From assembly GCA_965232165.1 (NCBI GenBank), contig CBDDOY010000002.1, positions 186,001 through 250,000 of the forward strand: 64,000 nucleotides of DNA, given 5' to 3'. The notes under the pieces were generated by a model, which did not search any database, had not been told where the DNA came from, and saw nothing but the letters and a program-made list of their open reading frames with translations. Numbering within the stretch: the stretch's first letter is position 1; every line of letters begins with the position of its first letter. The DNA comes from UBA2779 sp965232165 (lineage in GTDB: Bacteria; Spirochaetota; Spirochaetia; DSM-2461). Shown in pieces: positions 25,355 to 34,491 of this stretch. Both the position numbers and the translations under genes were made by a program.

Positions 25355-26854
25355 GTGAATGAGTATAAATGCAAAGTCCGCATGCACAGCAGACACCATC
25401 TTGAACTCAAATCAGAATATCCGCTGGGCAAAGATGTCATGCAGCCTGTTTACGACATGGATTTTTACTTCTTCTACCCCTCTCAACTCCAGATAAACAC
25501 CTGGAAGATCGGGGTGAAACGATTCTTGAGTCATGTAAAAATGAACATACGGTTTTCCTCCCCCAGCCTCTCCCTGGAGAGATTGGTGAGCCCTGAATGT
25601 GCATTGAGTCCCCTAACCCGTATTCGTTCCATTCTCTCCCTTTCGGCTATAGAAAAACCCTCGGGACAGGACAAAATTCTCTACGAACTCCGGATGCTCA
25701 CCAATATATACCGGGCGGAAATTGCCGGATTTGCCGTGCTCATGCGGGACGAACTCCGGCAGTATAACCGGGAACACCTATGCCGCCAGCGGATTGGGCA
25801 GTACCTGGAAGAAATAACAGGCTTTCTTAAATCCTTCCGGAGTCTTCACCCCCTCTTTATGACTCCTGAAGTTACCGGAAAGCAGAGGGAGGCCCTCAAC
25901 TGGGCGGATGAATCGATAAGCATTATCACAGAGCAGAACCTGCATCGGCTGTACTCCTACTGCGGAATGCTGGAGTCCCCCGAAGAGCTGCGGATGAAAT
26001 TCGAGGAAATCACCATGCGGGAATTCGAACACCGCCGCTCCATGAACTATCAGTACCTCTACAATGAGGCTGATTCCCGTTCCGGCGAGCGATTGGCCTA
26101 TAGGGATAGCATCCTCAAGAAATGGTCTCAATCTGCCTTATACATGACCAGGGAAGAGAGCAGCACACCCCGCAGGGTCAGTCATTTACTGGCAGGAGCA
26201 GCCGCAGGCATAGCTATGCTTTTCGCCGTATTTGCAGCCATTTTTGCAGGGAAGCTCTTCATCCCCAACAGCGCACCCTGGGTGCTGCTTATCGTAACCG
26301 CATATATCTTCAAAGACAGGATAAAGGAGATACTCCGGAATTTATTTATCCGATTTTCCCCCTGGCTGATAGCCGACCAACTGACCATACTCGTCGATCC
26401 GGCGGTCAACAGGAGAGTCGGAAAAGCAAAGGGTATCGTTCAATTCGGTAAAGCGGGCGATGCGCCTGCAGAAATCCAAAACCTCCGATACAGACGCACC
26501 AGCGCCTTCCGGTCCATTCTTCCCGATCAGGATTTGCTTCATTACCAACGGACCATGCGTTTGAATAACCGGAAACTGATGCACAACCATTCCCGGGTGA
26601 GTGGAGTAACCGAGATTATCCGTCTGAATATTGAAGACTGGCTCCGGGAGATGGATGATCCCAAGGATGTGTTCTACCGATTGGAAAACGGCAAGAAACT
26701 GAAGATCAAGGGTAACCGCGTCTATGTCATCCATCTGGTGATCAGCCTGAAAGAGCGCTTTGACAAGAAGCTCGAAGATTTGTACCACTATCGGATAGTG
26801 TTCAACAAATCCGGCATTCTCCGGATCGAAACAGCGGGGGAAGACCCCGGATAA
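25355..26854 (+). CDS. Uncharacterised membrane protein with central hairpin
   Basis: 499 residues from a GTG with GAGGTA upstream; the ATG two bases earlier runs straight into TGA. About 265 mostly helical, charged residues are followed by two close membrane segments (LLAGAAAGIAMLFAVFAAIF and SAPWVLLIVTAYIF). After them comes a long soluble C-terminal domain with many aromatic and basic residues (LRYRRTSAFRSILPDQDLLH, VYVIHLVISLKERFDKK). I do not recognise the family. It begins 48 bases after the ATPase gene and may be cotranscribed, but nothing ties it to iron uptake. Confidence 0.75.
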   Translation: MNEYKCKVRMHSRHHLELKSEYPLGKDVMQPVYDMDFYFFYPSQLQINTWKIGVKRFLSHVKMNIRFSSPSLSLERLVSPECALSPLTRIRSILSLSAIEKPSGQDKILYELRMLTNIYRAEIAGFAVLMRDELRQYNREHLCRQRIGQYLEEITGFLKSFRSLHPLFMTPEVTGKQREALNWADESISIITEQNLHRLYSYCGMLESPEELRMKFEEITMREFEHRRSMNYQYLYNEADSRSGERLAYRDSILKKWSQSALYMTREESSTPRRVSHLLAGAAAGIAMLFAVFAAIFAGKLFIPNSAPWVLLIVTAYIFKDRIKEILRNLFIRFSPWLIADQLTILVDPAVNRRVGKAKGIVQFGKAGDAPAEIQNLRYRRTSAFRSILPDQDLLHYQRTMRLNNRKLMHNHSRVSGVTEIIRLNIEDWLREMDDPKDVFYRLENGKKLKIKGNRVYVIHLVISLKERFDKKLEDLYHYRIVFNKSGILRIETAGEDPG

Positions 26855-27094
26855 AAAGATACCTGGATTCTCGTCAACTCATAGCGAGTGGGGGGGCATG
26901 TATTTTGCAAAAGAGAAAATTCGATGAAATGTGATTTATTTCTATATAATAAAAATGATTGAATAATTTCAGAGAAGTGTGGAAATATGCGTGTAAAATG
27001 AAAAAAATGAGAAATTTATTGGAGAATGAGCATAAAAGCGGAAATTTCAGTGCTGAAAACGATTAAAAAAAGCGAGAATTTATGCTATGATTAT
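26855..27094. other. AT-rich gap
   Basis: No gene is supported. The stretch is AT-rich with several poly-A runs. TATGCTATGATTATG near 27081-27095 contains a TATGAT that could serve as a -10 box for the RNA candidate just downstream, but no convincing -35 is seen. Confidence 0.35.
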
Positions 27095-27215
27095 GGTGAA
27101 ACTGCCGGGGCAAGAGGTTACTAGGCGGGGAAATCCCTCCGGTCGTCTCAAGGAGAACCAGTCGGCTTAAACGCTCTTGCCTGGCATGAACAGCAAATCA
27201 GCTTGGTGATACCAT
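27095..27215 (+). ncRNA. Candidate structured RNA with multi-stem junction
   Basis: An 8 bp stem GGCAAGAG (27109-27116) pairs with CTCTTGCC (27174-27181). Inside it are a hairpin GGCGGGG / TCCCTCC with an A-rich loop (27124-27140) and a short one GTCTC / GAGA (27145-27155). A further GGTGATACC hairpin follows. No reading frame crosses it convincingly, and it is GC-rich in an AT-rich gap. It could be a riboswitch-like leader or a large ornate RNA; HEARO/omega-RNA is one class worth testing. The short frame 27214-27423 after it is not convincing as a gene. Confidence 0.35.
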
Positions 27216-27424
27216 GAAGGTCCTAGCTCCTCGAATCAGGGTTCCGACAGCTCTTTCCCGTCCTGAAGTCAATCCTCGCGTATCGCCCGTCCGCATCTAT
27301 TGTTCCCTTTTTGACTTTGAAGAATGGAATGAAAAACTACTTGAGTTTAATAAAATATCCAAATATAATTCAATAAAAATATATCCGTTTGAGATTAAGA
27401 AAAAAACCAAAGTTTTAGAGTAAA

Positions 27425-27464
27425 AAAGCCCATAGTTTGAGTAATCCAAAAGGAACAAACTATG
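27425..27464 (-). terminator. Second terminator behind the Ig-repeat gene
   Basis: On the minus strand a hairpin with arms CATAGTTTG / CAAACTATG (27456-27464 and 27431-27439) is followed by GGGCTTTTTTAC. It lies beyond the first terminator and would act as a back-up. Confidence 0.6.
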
Positions 27465-27501
27465 AGCAGCACAATTTATAGATTAGCAAACTTAAAGCTG
27501 A

Positions 27502-27571
27502 TAAAAAACCCAACATAGTTCTCCCTATAATCAGACTCATTCTGTCAGAACATAGGGAACTATGTTGGGTT
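27502..27571 (-). terminator. Strong intrinsic terminator of the Ig-repeat gene
   Basis: Read on the minus strand, the arms AACCCAACATAGTTC.. pair over about 20 bases with one two-base bulge (27551-27571 with 27507-27528). GGGTTTTTTAT follows immediately. It starts 10 bases after the stop codon at 27581. Confidence 0.85.
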
Positions 27572-27580
27572 CGCTGTCAT

Positions 27581-30500
27581 CTAGAACTCTATTAGTGCAT
27601 TGATAAAATTAAATTGCATGATGTTCTGAGGATCAGTCATAGCAAATATATATAATTGCAATCGCTTGACCCCCTCAATCTTCGTAGGGAATGTGTAAGT
27701 TCCAGGTCCCTGGTCACTTTCAGCGAGAGTATTATCATCCTTATCCAATAGTTTTATTTTCCATCCTTCTCCTCTTGTCGGAGCACTAATCTCTCGAGTA
27801 TATATTTCTGTTGATATTACAGAAACAGGTTCTGAAAATGTGTAACTCAAAGCTATTCCAGCGCCATCTGTGTCATAATGGCCACCTTCAAACACGGCAC
27901 CACGTATTGCCAATCCAGTGTACTTCTGCTCATTTATTGGGGGAACCCACGTACCTCCAGAAGTCTTTAGACCTGTATTCCCACCAGTATCGGAATCAAC
28001 TACCGCACCAACATTGGGATTTAGTGCGATTTCGGTTCCTTCAACCCAGGTAGAGTAATCACCAGTCCCAGGATCAGGTATCGAAGTACTTGGATCAGCA
28101 CCAGTGTCGACAGTTAGAAACATTTTCTCTTGTTTTAGGGCTTCCACGGTCAAAGTAATCGAATCAGATTTACTTGCGTCAAAAGTGGATGTTGCTGTGA
28201 TGGCAGCAGTACCAACTACTCCCTGAAGAGTTACTTCTCCACTTCCTGCATCAACCATTGCAACAGCAGTATCACTACTGCTCCATGTAACCGTTTGGTC
28301 AGCACCTCCAACAACTATGACTGCTGCTGTCAATGCAAAGTTTTCAGAGTTCTCTTTTTTAGTTAGAGCACCCTCGTTTATGGTTACAGAGGTTACTGCA
28401 TTGACTGTCAACGTAAAAGTTGTCGTTACCTCACCGGTATAGTTTCCTTTACCAGTCGCCTTTACGGTGTAAGTTCCTGCATCTCCAGTTGCTATCGTAT
28501 TATCTATTGTGATTACCCCAGAAGCAGTGTCAATGGTAACCGCAGTGACCTCTGCTCCGCTTTTCGTTACACTCAACGTATAGTCTGTTCCTGCCGTTAA
28601 TCCAGTTAACAATGTTCCACTTCCACTCAAGGTATCGTCACTTCCTTCTGATATTTCTTTATCAGCATAAGTGAGAGTCCCGCTCAAAGCTGCCGCAGTA
28701 ACACTGACGGTGATTGTCGCATCTGCATAGAAGGCACCATCAACCATGGCCTTCACTGTGACCGGTTCATCTGCCGTAGTAACGGACTTATTCGCAGCAA
28801 TGGTTACACGTCCTGTGCCCTCCTCCACTGTCACCCCGATTACGGCCGGATCTATCTCATAAGTAATCGTACCAGCCGGTGCTGAAGGAGTCCAAGTCGG
28901 GGCGCCACTTGCTGTTTCAACACCATATTCGGCTGAAAGAGCCGCCGGTGTATATGAAAATGAGTTCAACGCACTGACTGTCAACGTAATCGTAGCAGAT
29001 TTACTTGTGTCAAAAGTGGATGTTGCTGTGATGGCAGCAGTACCAGCTACTCCCTTAAGAGTTACTTCTCCACTTTCTGCAACCGTTGCAACAGTAAGAT
29101 CACTACTGTTCCATGTAACCGCTTGGTCAGCACCTCCAACAACTTCGACTGTTGCTGTCAATGTAAACGCTGAATCTGACAGGTTTTTCGTTTGATCACC
29201 ACCGTCTATGGTTACAGAGTTTACTGCTGGCGCCGTACTGACTGTCAACGTAATCGTAGCAGATTTACTTGTGTCAAAAGTGGATGTTGCTGTGATGGCA
29301 GCAGTACCAGCTACTCCCTTAAGAGTTACTTCTCCACTTTCTGCAACCGTTGCAACAGTAAGATCACTACTGCTCCATGTAACCGTTTGTGCAGCATTTC
29401 CAACAACTTCGACTGCTGCTGTCAATGTAAACGCTGAAGCTGACGGGTCTTTCGTTTGATCACCCTCGTTTATGGTTACAGAGGTTACTGCTGGCGCCGG
29501 ATTGACTGTCAACGTAATCGTAGCAGATTTACTTGTGTCAAAAGTGGATGTTGCTGTGATGGCAGCAGTACCAGCTACTCCCTTAAGAGTTACTTCTCCA
29601 CTTTCTGCAACCGTTGCAACAGTAAGATCACTACTGTTCCATGTAACCGCTTGGTCAGCACCTCCAACAACTTCGACTGCTGCTGTCAATGTAAACGCTG
29701 AATCTGACGTGTCTTTCGTTTGATCACCCTCGTTTATGGTTACAGAGTTTACTGCTGGCGCCGGATTGACTGTCAACGTAATCGTAGCAGATTTACTTGT
29801 GTCAAAAGTGGATGTTGCTGTGATGGCAGCAGTACCAACTGCCTGAAGAGTTACTTCTCCACTTTCTGCAACCGTTGCAACAGTATGATCACTACTGCTC
29901 CATGTAACCGTTTGTGCAGCATTTCCAACAACTTCGACTGCTGCTGTCAATGTAAACGCTGAATCTGACGGGTCTTTCGTTTGATCACCCTCGTTTATGG
30001 TTACAGAGGTTACTGCTGGCGCCGCACTGACTGTCAACGTAATCGTAGCAGATTTACTTGTGTCAAAAGTGGATGTTGCTGTGATGGCAGCAGTACCTAC
30101 TCCCTGAAGAGTTACTTCTCCACTTCCTGCATCAACCGTTGCAACAGCAGCATTATCACTGCTCCATTCAACCGCTTGGTCAGCACCTCCAACAACTTCG
30201 ACTGCTGCTGTCAATGTAAACGCTGAAGCTGACGGGTCTTTCGTTTGATCACCCTCGTTTATGGTTACAGAGGTTACTGCTGGCGCCGCACTGACTGTCA
30301 ACGTAATCGTAGCAGATTTACTTGTGTCAAAAGTGGATGTTGCTGTGATGGTAGCAGTACCTACTCCCTGAAGAGTTACTTCTCCACTTCCTGCATCAAC
30401 CGTTGCAACAGCAGCATTATCACTGCTCCATTCAACCGCTTGGTCAGCACCTCCAACAACTTCGACTGCTGCTGTCAATGTAAACGCTGAAGCTGACGGG

Positions 30501-30929
30501 TCTTTCGTTTGATCACCCTCGTTTATGGTTACAGAGTTTACTGCTGGCGCCGCACTGACGACCGTCAGGGAGAATTCCTTTGTGTCGCTTTCCTCATTCT
30601 TTGTTATCGTCGCGGTAAGTTTGACAGTCGCATCGGCAGCGTCAGCAGCCGGGCGGGTAACCGCTCCGTCATTGTCGATGATGCCGGTCATGTCGCTGGC
30701 CCACGTTATGGTGGTTCCGCTGTCTCCGGCGCCTGGCAGGGTCAATGCCTAGGTTACCGAAGCTGCGCTGTCTGTACCTGCGTAGCCAATGACCAGTGCG
30801 GCCTTATCAGCAGCAACCGATTCCTGATCACTCAATCCCTCACTTGCTGCGGGACAGCCTCCCAATCCAAATAAGGACGAAAAATCCGGCGAGCGCCACT
30901 AGGGGTATCGCTCTTGTTAATTGATTCAT
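27581..30929 (-). pseudogene. Inactivated lipoprotein with tandem bacterial Ig-like domains
   Basis: From ATG 30929 (AAGGAGG upstream) the product starts MNQLTRAIPLVALAGFF and runs out of frame into a TGA. A one-base shift at the five-T run 30880-30884 would give SLFGLGGCPAASEGLSDQES, a lipobox. That frame then meets TAG at 30749-30751 before LTLPGAGDSG. Beyond it, 1054 codons are open. First comes a domain with ITWASDMTGIIDNDGAVTRP, then six tandem Big_2-type Ig domains (SVTINEGDQTKDPSASAFTL .. SKSATITLTV), two other beta domains, a seventh diverged Ig copy and a C-terminal galactose-binding-like beta domain. It would be an anchored surface protein. Two lesions in a gene otherwise intact suggest recent inactivation, programmed switching or assembly error. 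Confidence 0.8.
28970..30550 (-). repeat. Six tandem 264 bp units encoding Ig domains
   Basis: Near-identical segments recur every 264 bases (one is 261), seen for example at each TTTATGGTTACAGAG. Each encodes about 88 residues, one Ig-like domain. Differences between units are few, and blocks of variants are mixed between units (GNAAQTV versus GGADQAV). This suggests repeated unequal exchange. Confidence 0.9.
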
Positions 30930-31065
30930 GTCTATGAACCTCCTTAAAAAATTATACAGAAGATTATCAAACTTCACTCGACAGTGTCCAGGGCATATCC
31001 AGTATAGTTCGCAATTTTTTCAAAAAGTCATCGAATTCTTCCATCAGGCAGCCTGTTCCAATTTA

Positions 31066-31229
31066 AGGACACCTCTAAAAAACCCCATTTAGTTCTTGAC
31101 TCGAACTTTTCCGCCGCTACTGCGTTGCCAAAAAGCTCACGTAACCCAGTTACGCCTGCGCTTTTGGCGCCTTGCATCGAAGAAAAATAGCTGCGCCAAA
31201 TTCCAAAAGCGGTTTTTTAGAGGTGCCCT
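31066..31229 (+). mobile_element. MITE-like element, copy 1 (164 bp)
   Basis: Inverted ends AGGACACCTCTAAAAAACC and GGTTTTTTAGAGGTGCCCT are flanked by TA (31064-31065 and 31230-31231). It carries no transposase gene. It interrupts a transposase fragment on its right side. It has the same orientation as copy 2, opposite to copies 3 and 4. Confidence 0.9.
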
Positions 31230-31325
31230 TAACACCGCCCATCGATTATCGGCGTTAAGGTGTCCTCCAAACGGAAGATAGAAATCGAATAGTTCCTGTT
31301 GATTTGACTCCATATTCTTATACAC
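31230..31325 (-). pseudogene. Transposase N-terminal fragment
   Basis: From ATG 31325 the minus strand reads MYKNMESNQQELFDFYLPFG and continues GHLNADNRWAVL. This is the typical start of IS1182/IS5-like transposases (FDFYLPFGG.L...NRWV). The coding sequence then runs into MITE copy 1 after about 30 codons and the rest is absent. Confidence 0.65.
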
Positions 31326-31335
31326 TGTTCACTCC

Positions 31336-31381
31336 CAGGTGCAAGGGGTTCAGTACAATCTAAAAATTATGCTTGCACCTG
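31336..31381. repeat. Inverted repeat
   Basis: CAGGTGCAAG (31336-31345) pairs with CTTGCACCTG (31372-31381) perfectly over 10 bp around a 26-base loop. It lies just upstream of the transposase fragment and may be part of the end of that lost insertion sequence. Confidence 0.45.
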
Positions 31382-31443
31382 AGACTATTCTACTAGGAGT
31401 TAATTCTTTTGTAAATCTATAGTTACTACTTTTTCAGCAAGCC

Positions 31444-32043
31444 CTAAATATGTGGACCCTCAACACAGTTGAGCACTGTGCCTTCGAATATACTCCTAAC
31501 CGGACCGATAGGCTTCAGCATGTCACAATCCATCTCTTGCAGAAGAATGCCGGTGAAATGCGTGGGAGAACCCCGGTAGTCCCACTCCATATTCATAAGC
31601 CATTTCCGGCCGTCCTCAGCGTGATAGAGAGAGGGCTCAAAAACGGAAACATTGAGAAACACCGGCTCAGACCATGGGCCGTCAATAGATGGCGCGGTCA
31701 TGACGAAGTTTGCCGTATCCTTGAATACTCCGTAGTCTGAATGCCTTTCCCCCCGCCATCTCTTTACCGCCGTGAACAGCAGATAAAACCGGTCATCGCA
31801 ATGCGAAAGACATGGCGCCCACACGCCGCCTGAACTCTGGATGCCCGACATATTCAGAATCCTGTCAGAATCAAGGGGGCGGCGGCTCGGCGGCCATTCA
31901 TCTAGGCATCGAGAATGCCATATTTGAACACCGGGAAACCATTCAAACGTCGAAGCGGCAATTTAGAAATCATCCCCCGCACGGCAGATAGAAGGGTCGG
32001 GATTGAATCCCCGCAAGATGGGATTGCCGATAACGGGGCTCAT
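31444..32043 (-). pseudogene. GH43 beta-xylosidase-type gene, broken
   Basis: From ATG 32043 the minus strand reads MSPVIGNPILRGFNPDPSIC, with the GH43 catalytic Asp in NPDPS, then RAGDDF and a TAA stop where the family has Tyr. The same frame continues IAASTFEWFPGVQIWHSR .. SGGVWAPCLSHCDDRFYLLF .. GPWSEPVFLN and ends at GTVLNCVEGPHI with TAG. Family members run to 500 or more residues, so both a nonsense codon and a 3' loss are present. These enzymes release xylose or arabinose from xylo-oligosaccharides. It lies downstream of a sugar ABC transporter on the same strand, which suggests that the importer handled such sugars. Confidence 0.85.
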
Positions 32044-32059
32044 GAACTTCACCGATCCT

Positions 32060-32180
32060 TATTTTTTTGGGCGTTCCCCCCGGCCGCCCGCCTATAGCGT
32101 TCGGCCAGGGGTCGGGCTGGCAAAGGGTTCCGCCTGCCCTTGGCAGGCCGCTTCGCGCCTTTGCTATCCCTAACGCAGGA
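32060..32180. repeat. REP-like GC-rich sequence with nested hairpin
   Basis: TTTTTTTGGGCGTTCCCCCC, then GGTCGGGCT, a variable hairpin and TATCCCTAACGC resemble a dispersed intergenic repeat seen in other bacteria, but only one copy is in this window. The hairpin 32120-32164 nests GCAAAGG / CCTTTGC around GCCTGCC / GGCAGGC. Confidence 0.4.
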
Positions 32181-32259
32181 CTCCGTGAGATGAAGAGCTT
32201 CCTGCAAAGTGTGTAAGCTTACCGCCGAGAATCATAAGTGCACATCATGTCACCGTATA

Positions 32260-33150
32260 TTATTCTTTCACTCCGCCGAACGCTATGCCGGAAATAAGAT
32301 ACCGGGAAAGGAATGCAAAGGCCACAATAATGGGTATGACACTCAGAGCGATTCCAAGATACATGGCGCCGAAATCCCGCTGGTAGGTGGTGGTGTTGAG
32401 CTGCTGGATGATCAGCGGGAGGGTGTATTTCTCCTGGCTGTTGAGCAGCGTGAGAGGCACCAGATAATTGTTCCATTGCACTAGGAAGCCGAATATAGAC
32501 ATCGTGGCTATGCCCGGTGCCATCAGCGGCAGTCCGATACGATGAAATATGAAAAATTCACCGGCACCATCAATGCGGGCCGCCTCGACAAGGCTAGGAT
32601 TGAGAACACTCTTCGTGTACTGGCGGAGGAAAAACACCGTATAGGGGCTGGCAACGGCCGGCAGAATGAGAATAAGGCGGGTGTCATAGAGTTTGACGGC
32701 AAGCGACAGTTTAAACAGACCTACAAGCATTATGGTTGGGGGCAGCATGATCACACTTAACAGCAGCCCAAAGAACAAACCGCTTCCCGGAAACCGGTAC
32801 ATGGCAAAGCCATAGGCGGTGAGGGCGGAGAAATAGGCTGCTAGAACAGTGGCCGACAGGGCCACGGCAAGAGAGTTGAGAAAGCCCTGCGGAATATTGA
32901 GAGCGCCTGAGCGAATGCCGGTTTTAGGGTCCAGCCTTCCCTGGATGAGCGTTTTCCAGTTGTCCCTCAGGGCCTCGCCCGGAACGATAGTCGGCCCACG
33001 GCTTATCTCGGTGTTGGTGCGGGTGGCATTGACAATCATGATATAAAAAGGGGCGATACAAACGAGAGCGATGGCGATGAGAACAATATAGAGCGCCATG
33101 CGGGATACGATGCGGCGGGTTCGTCCGTCGCGAAGTCCAGGAATGCCCAT
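32260..33150 (-). CDS. Sugar ABC transporter permease (MalG type)
   Basis: 296 residues from ATG 33150, which overlaps the stop of the upstream permease by one base. Six membrane segments are visible, starting with ALYIVLIAIALVCIAPFYIM. The cytoplasmic coupling loop EAARIDGAGEFFIFHRIGLP (about 200-220) is the classic EAA motif of carbohydrate (CUT1) permeases, and the end YLISGIAFGGVKE matches the GxxxGxxK tail of MalG-like proteins. An open frame running further upstream is only a shadow of the other permease. It works with the partner permease and the binding protein at 34492. The ATPase is not encoded here, as is common when a shared MsmK-like ATPase is used. Confidence 0.9.
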   Translation of the reverse strand: MGIPGLRDGRTRRIVSRMALYIVLIAIALVCIAPFYIMIVNATRTNTEISRGPTIVPGEALRDNWKTLIQGRLDPKTGIRSGALNIPQGFLNSLAVALSATVLAAYFSALTAYGFAMYRFPGSGLFFGLLLSVIMLPPTIMLVGLFKLSLAVKLYDTRLILILPAVASPYTVFFLRQYTKSVLNPSLVEAARIDGAGEFFIFHRIGLPLMAPGIATMSIFGFLVQWNNYLVPLTLLNSQEKYTLPLIIQQLNTTTYQRDFGAMYLGIALSVIPIIVAFAFLSRYLISGIAFGGVKE

Positions 33151-34049
33151 TAGTTCTCCTTCCCGAATCCGATGAAACGGAGATATAGAAATGAAAAGGC
33201 CGCCGTGAAGATAAGCAGCAGATAGGAGATTGCCGCACCCGCTCCGAGCTGGTAGAACCGGAATGCGCGGTTGTACAAATAGACGACAATGGTTGTCAGG
33301 CTCTGATCCGCTCCGCCTCGTCCCCGTGTGAGAATCCAGGGCAGATCGAATATGTTGAGCCCGCCGATGAGAGAGGTCACCAGCACGTAGACCATGACAG
33401 GCCTGAGCAGCGGAAGGGTTATCAGACGGAACACCTTTGACGGAGATGCCCCATCCACGATGGCCGCCTCGACGAGGCTGACAGGTATAGCCTGAATCCC
33501 CGCCATGAAGAGAATCATGGTGTAGCCGAACCATATCCAGGTCTGAATCAGCGAGACGATAATACGTGAAGCATGTGGATTGTTCAGCCAGAAAACATAC
33601 TTGTCCTGCGCACCCTCGGCAGTTCCGAATAAGATCTGATTTAACACTCCGTTCTGCCAGTCCAGCACGGCATAAGCAAGGATGGCGATGGATGCAATGG
33701 TCACAAGGTTGGGAAAGAAGAAAACAGCGCGAAAGAATCCAATACCGCGTATGCGAATTTGGACATTCGTCAGAATCACCGCCAGAAAAAGAGCAATTCC
33801 CAGTTGAAGGACGATGTTTGGCAGCCAGATGATCCATGTATTCAGAAATGAGCGCCAGAAGCCGGGGTTCGTAAGCTCATAGGTGTAATTCTTCAGTCCG
33901 ACAAAGGCTCGGCCCGCACGAGTGAAATCTTCGTTTGTAAGGCTGGTAATAAAGGTGCTAATAACGGGGTAGAGCCAGAATACGGCAAAGGCGAGGAAGA
34001 AGGGCAGGATGAAGAGATAGCCGTAATGTGAATACTTGTTTCTGGTCAT
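33150..34049 (-). CDS. Sugar ABC transporter permease (MalF type)
   Basis: 299 residues with about six membrane segments, beginning HYGYLFILPFFLAFAVFWLY. The EAA loop VEAAIVDGASPSKVFRLITL (about 190-210) and the downstream GGLNIFDLPWILTRGRGGAD segment are typical of CUT1 sugar permeases. It precedes the MalG-type gene with a one-base overlap. The 442 bp between it and the binding-protein gene has been enlarged by two repeats (34173-34273 and MITE copy 2), which may weaken expression of the permeases. Confidence 0.9.
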   Translation of the reverse strand: MTRNKYSHYGYLFILPFFLAFAVFWLYPVISTFITSLTNEDFTRAGRAFVGLKNYTYELTNPGFWRSFLNTWIIWLPNIVLQLGIALFLAVILTNVQIRIRGIGFFRAVFFFPNLVTIASIAILAYAVLDWQNGVLNQILFGTAEGAQDKYVFWLNNPHASRIIVSLIQTWIWFGYTMILFMAGIQAIPVSLVEAAIVDGASPSKVFRLITLPLLRPVMVYVLVTSLIGGLNIFDLPWILTRGRGGADQSLTTIVVYLYNRAFRFYQLGAGAAISYLLLIFTAAFSFLYLRFIGFGKEN

Positions 34050-34172
34050 AGTTCCTCTTTCTGCTGAAAGTCCGGTGGCGACTGGCCTTTTCCGCTGTGC
34101 GCTGCCCTTAGTCTGCCGGACATAATTTTCTGGCAGTTTTTACCCCGTGTTCCTGCTGCTCAAGCTGCCAAA

Positions 34173-34273
34173 ACGCTTAGGACGAAGCCAAGCTGTGCCT
34201 GAGCTATCGCCGTCTTGTTTCAGAAAACATCATTAAAACTGCCCCGGGGAATCTCAAAGTCCGACAGGCTCCT
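34173..34273. repeat. Short dispersed repeat S, copy 1
   Basis: Shares CTTGTTTCAGAAAA, AACTGCCCCGG and TCAAAGTCCG.CAGGCTCCT with 36023-36119, in the same orientation. It is about 100 bp and noncoding. One copy lies inside the sugar transporter operon and the other at the 3' end of the TPR gene. Confidence 0.7.
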
Positions 34274-34320
34274 TGTTCAAAGAACCGCCGAAGGCGGGAC
34301 TCTGAGCTAGGATCGTCATA

Positions 34321-34486
34321 AGGGCACCTCTAAAAAACCCATTTAGTTCTTGACTTGATCTTTTCTGCCGCTACTGCGTTGTCAAAATACTCAACTAAGC
34401 TTAAGCTGCGCCCTTAGCTTTTGCCGCCTTGTATCGACAAGAAATTTCTTCGTCAATTTCCTAAAGCTGTTTTTTGGAGGTGTCCA
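34321..34486 (+). mobile_element. MITE-like element, copy 2 (166 bp)
   Basis: The ends AGGGCACCTCTAAAAAACC and GTTTTTTGGAGGTGTCCA are flanked by TA (34319-34320 and 34487-34488). It lies five bases from the stop codon of the binding-protein gene, inside the sugar ABC operon. Its interior has drifted most from the other copies. Confidence 0.88.
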
Positions 34487-34491
34487 TAAAC

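Noticed and set aside
27214..27423. 69-residue frame after the RNA candidate
   Set aside because: Its first half lies on GC-rich structured sequence and the second half on AT-rich DNA. There is no ribosome site or recognisable domain.
28970..30550. The 264 bp repeats as a CRISPR or noncoding array
   Set aside because: The period is 264 bases, the minus strand is one open frame, and each unit encodes an Ig-like domain. The plus-strand open frames repeating at the same period are shadows.
33151..33837. Upstream extension of the second sugar permease
   Set aside because: The extra residues are Cys/His/Arg-rich nonsense opposite the coding frame of the first permease. The ATG at 33150 gives a normal MalG-type protein.
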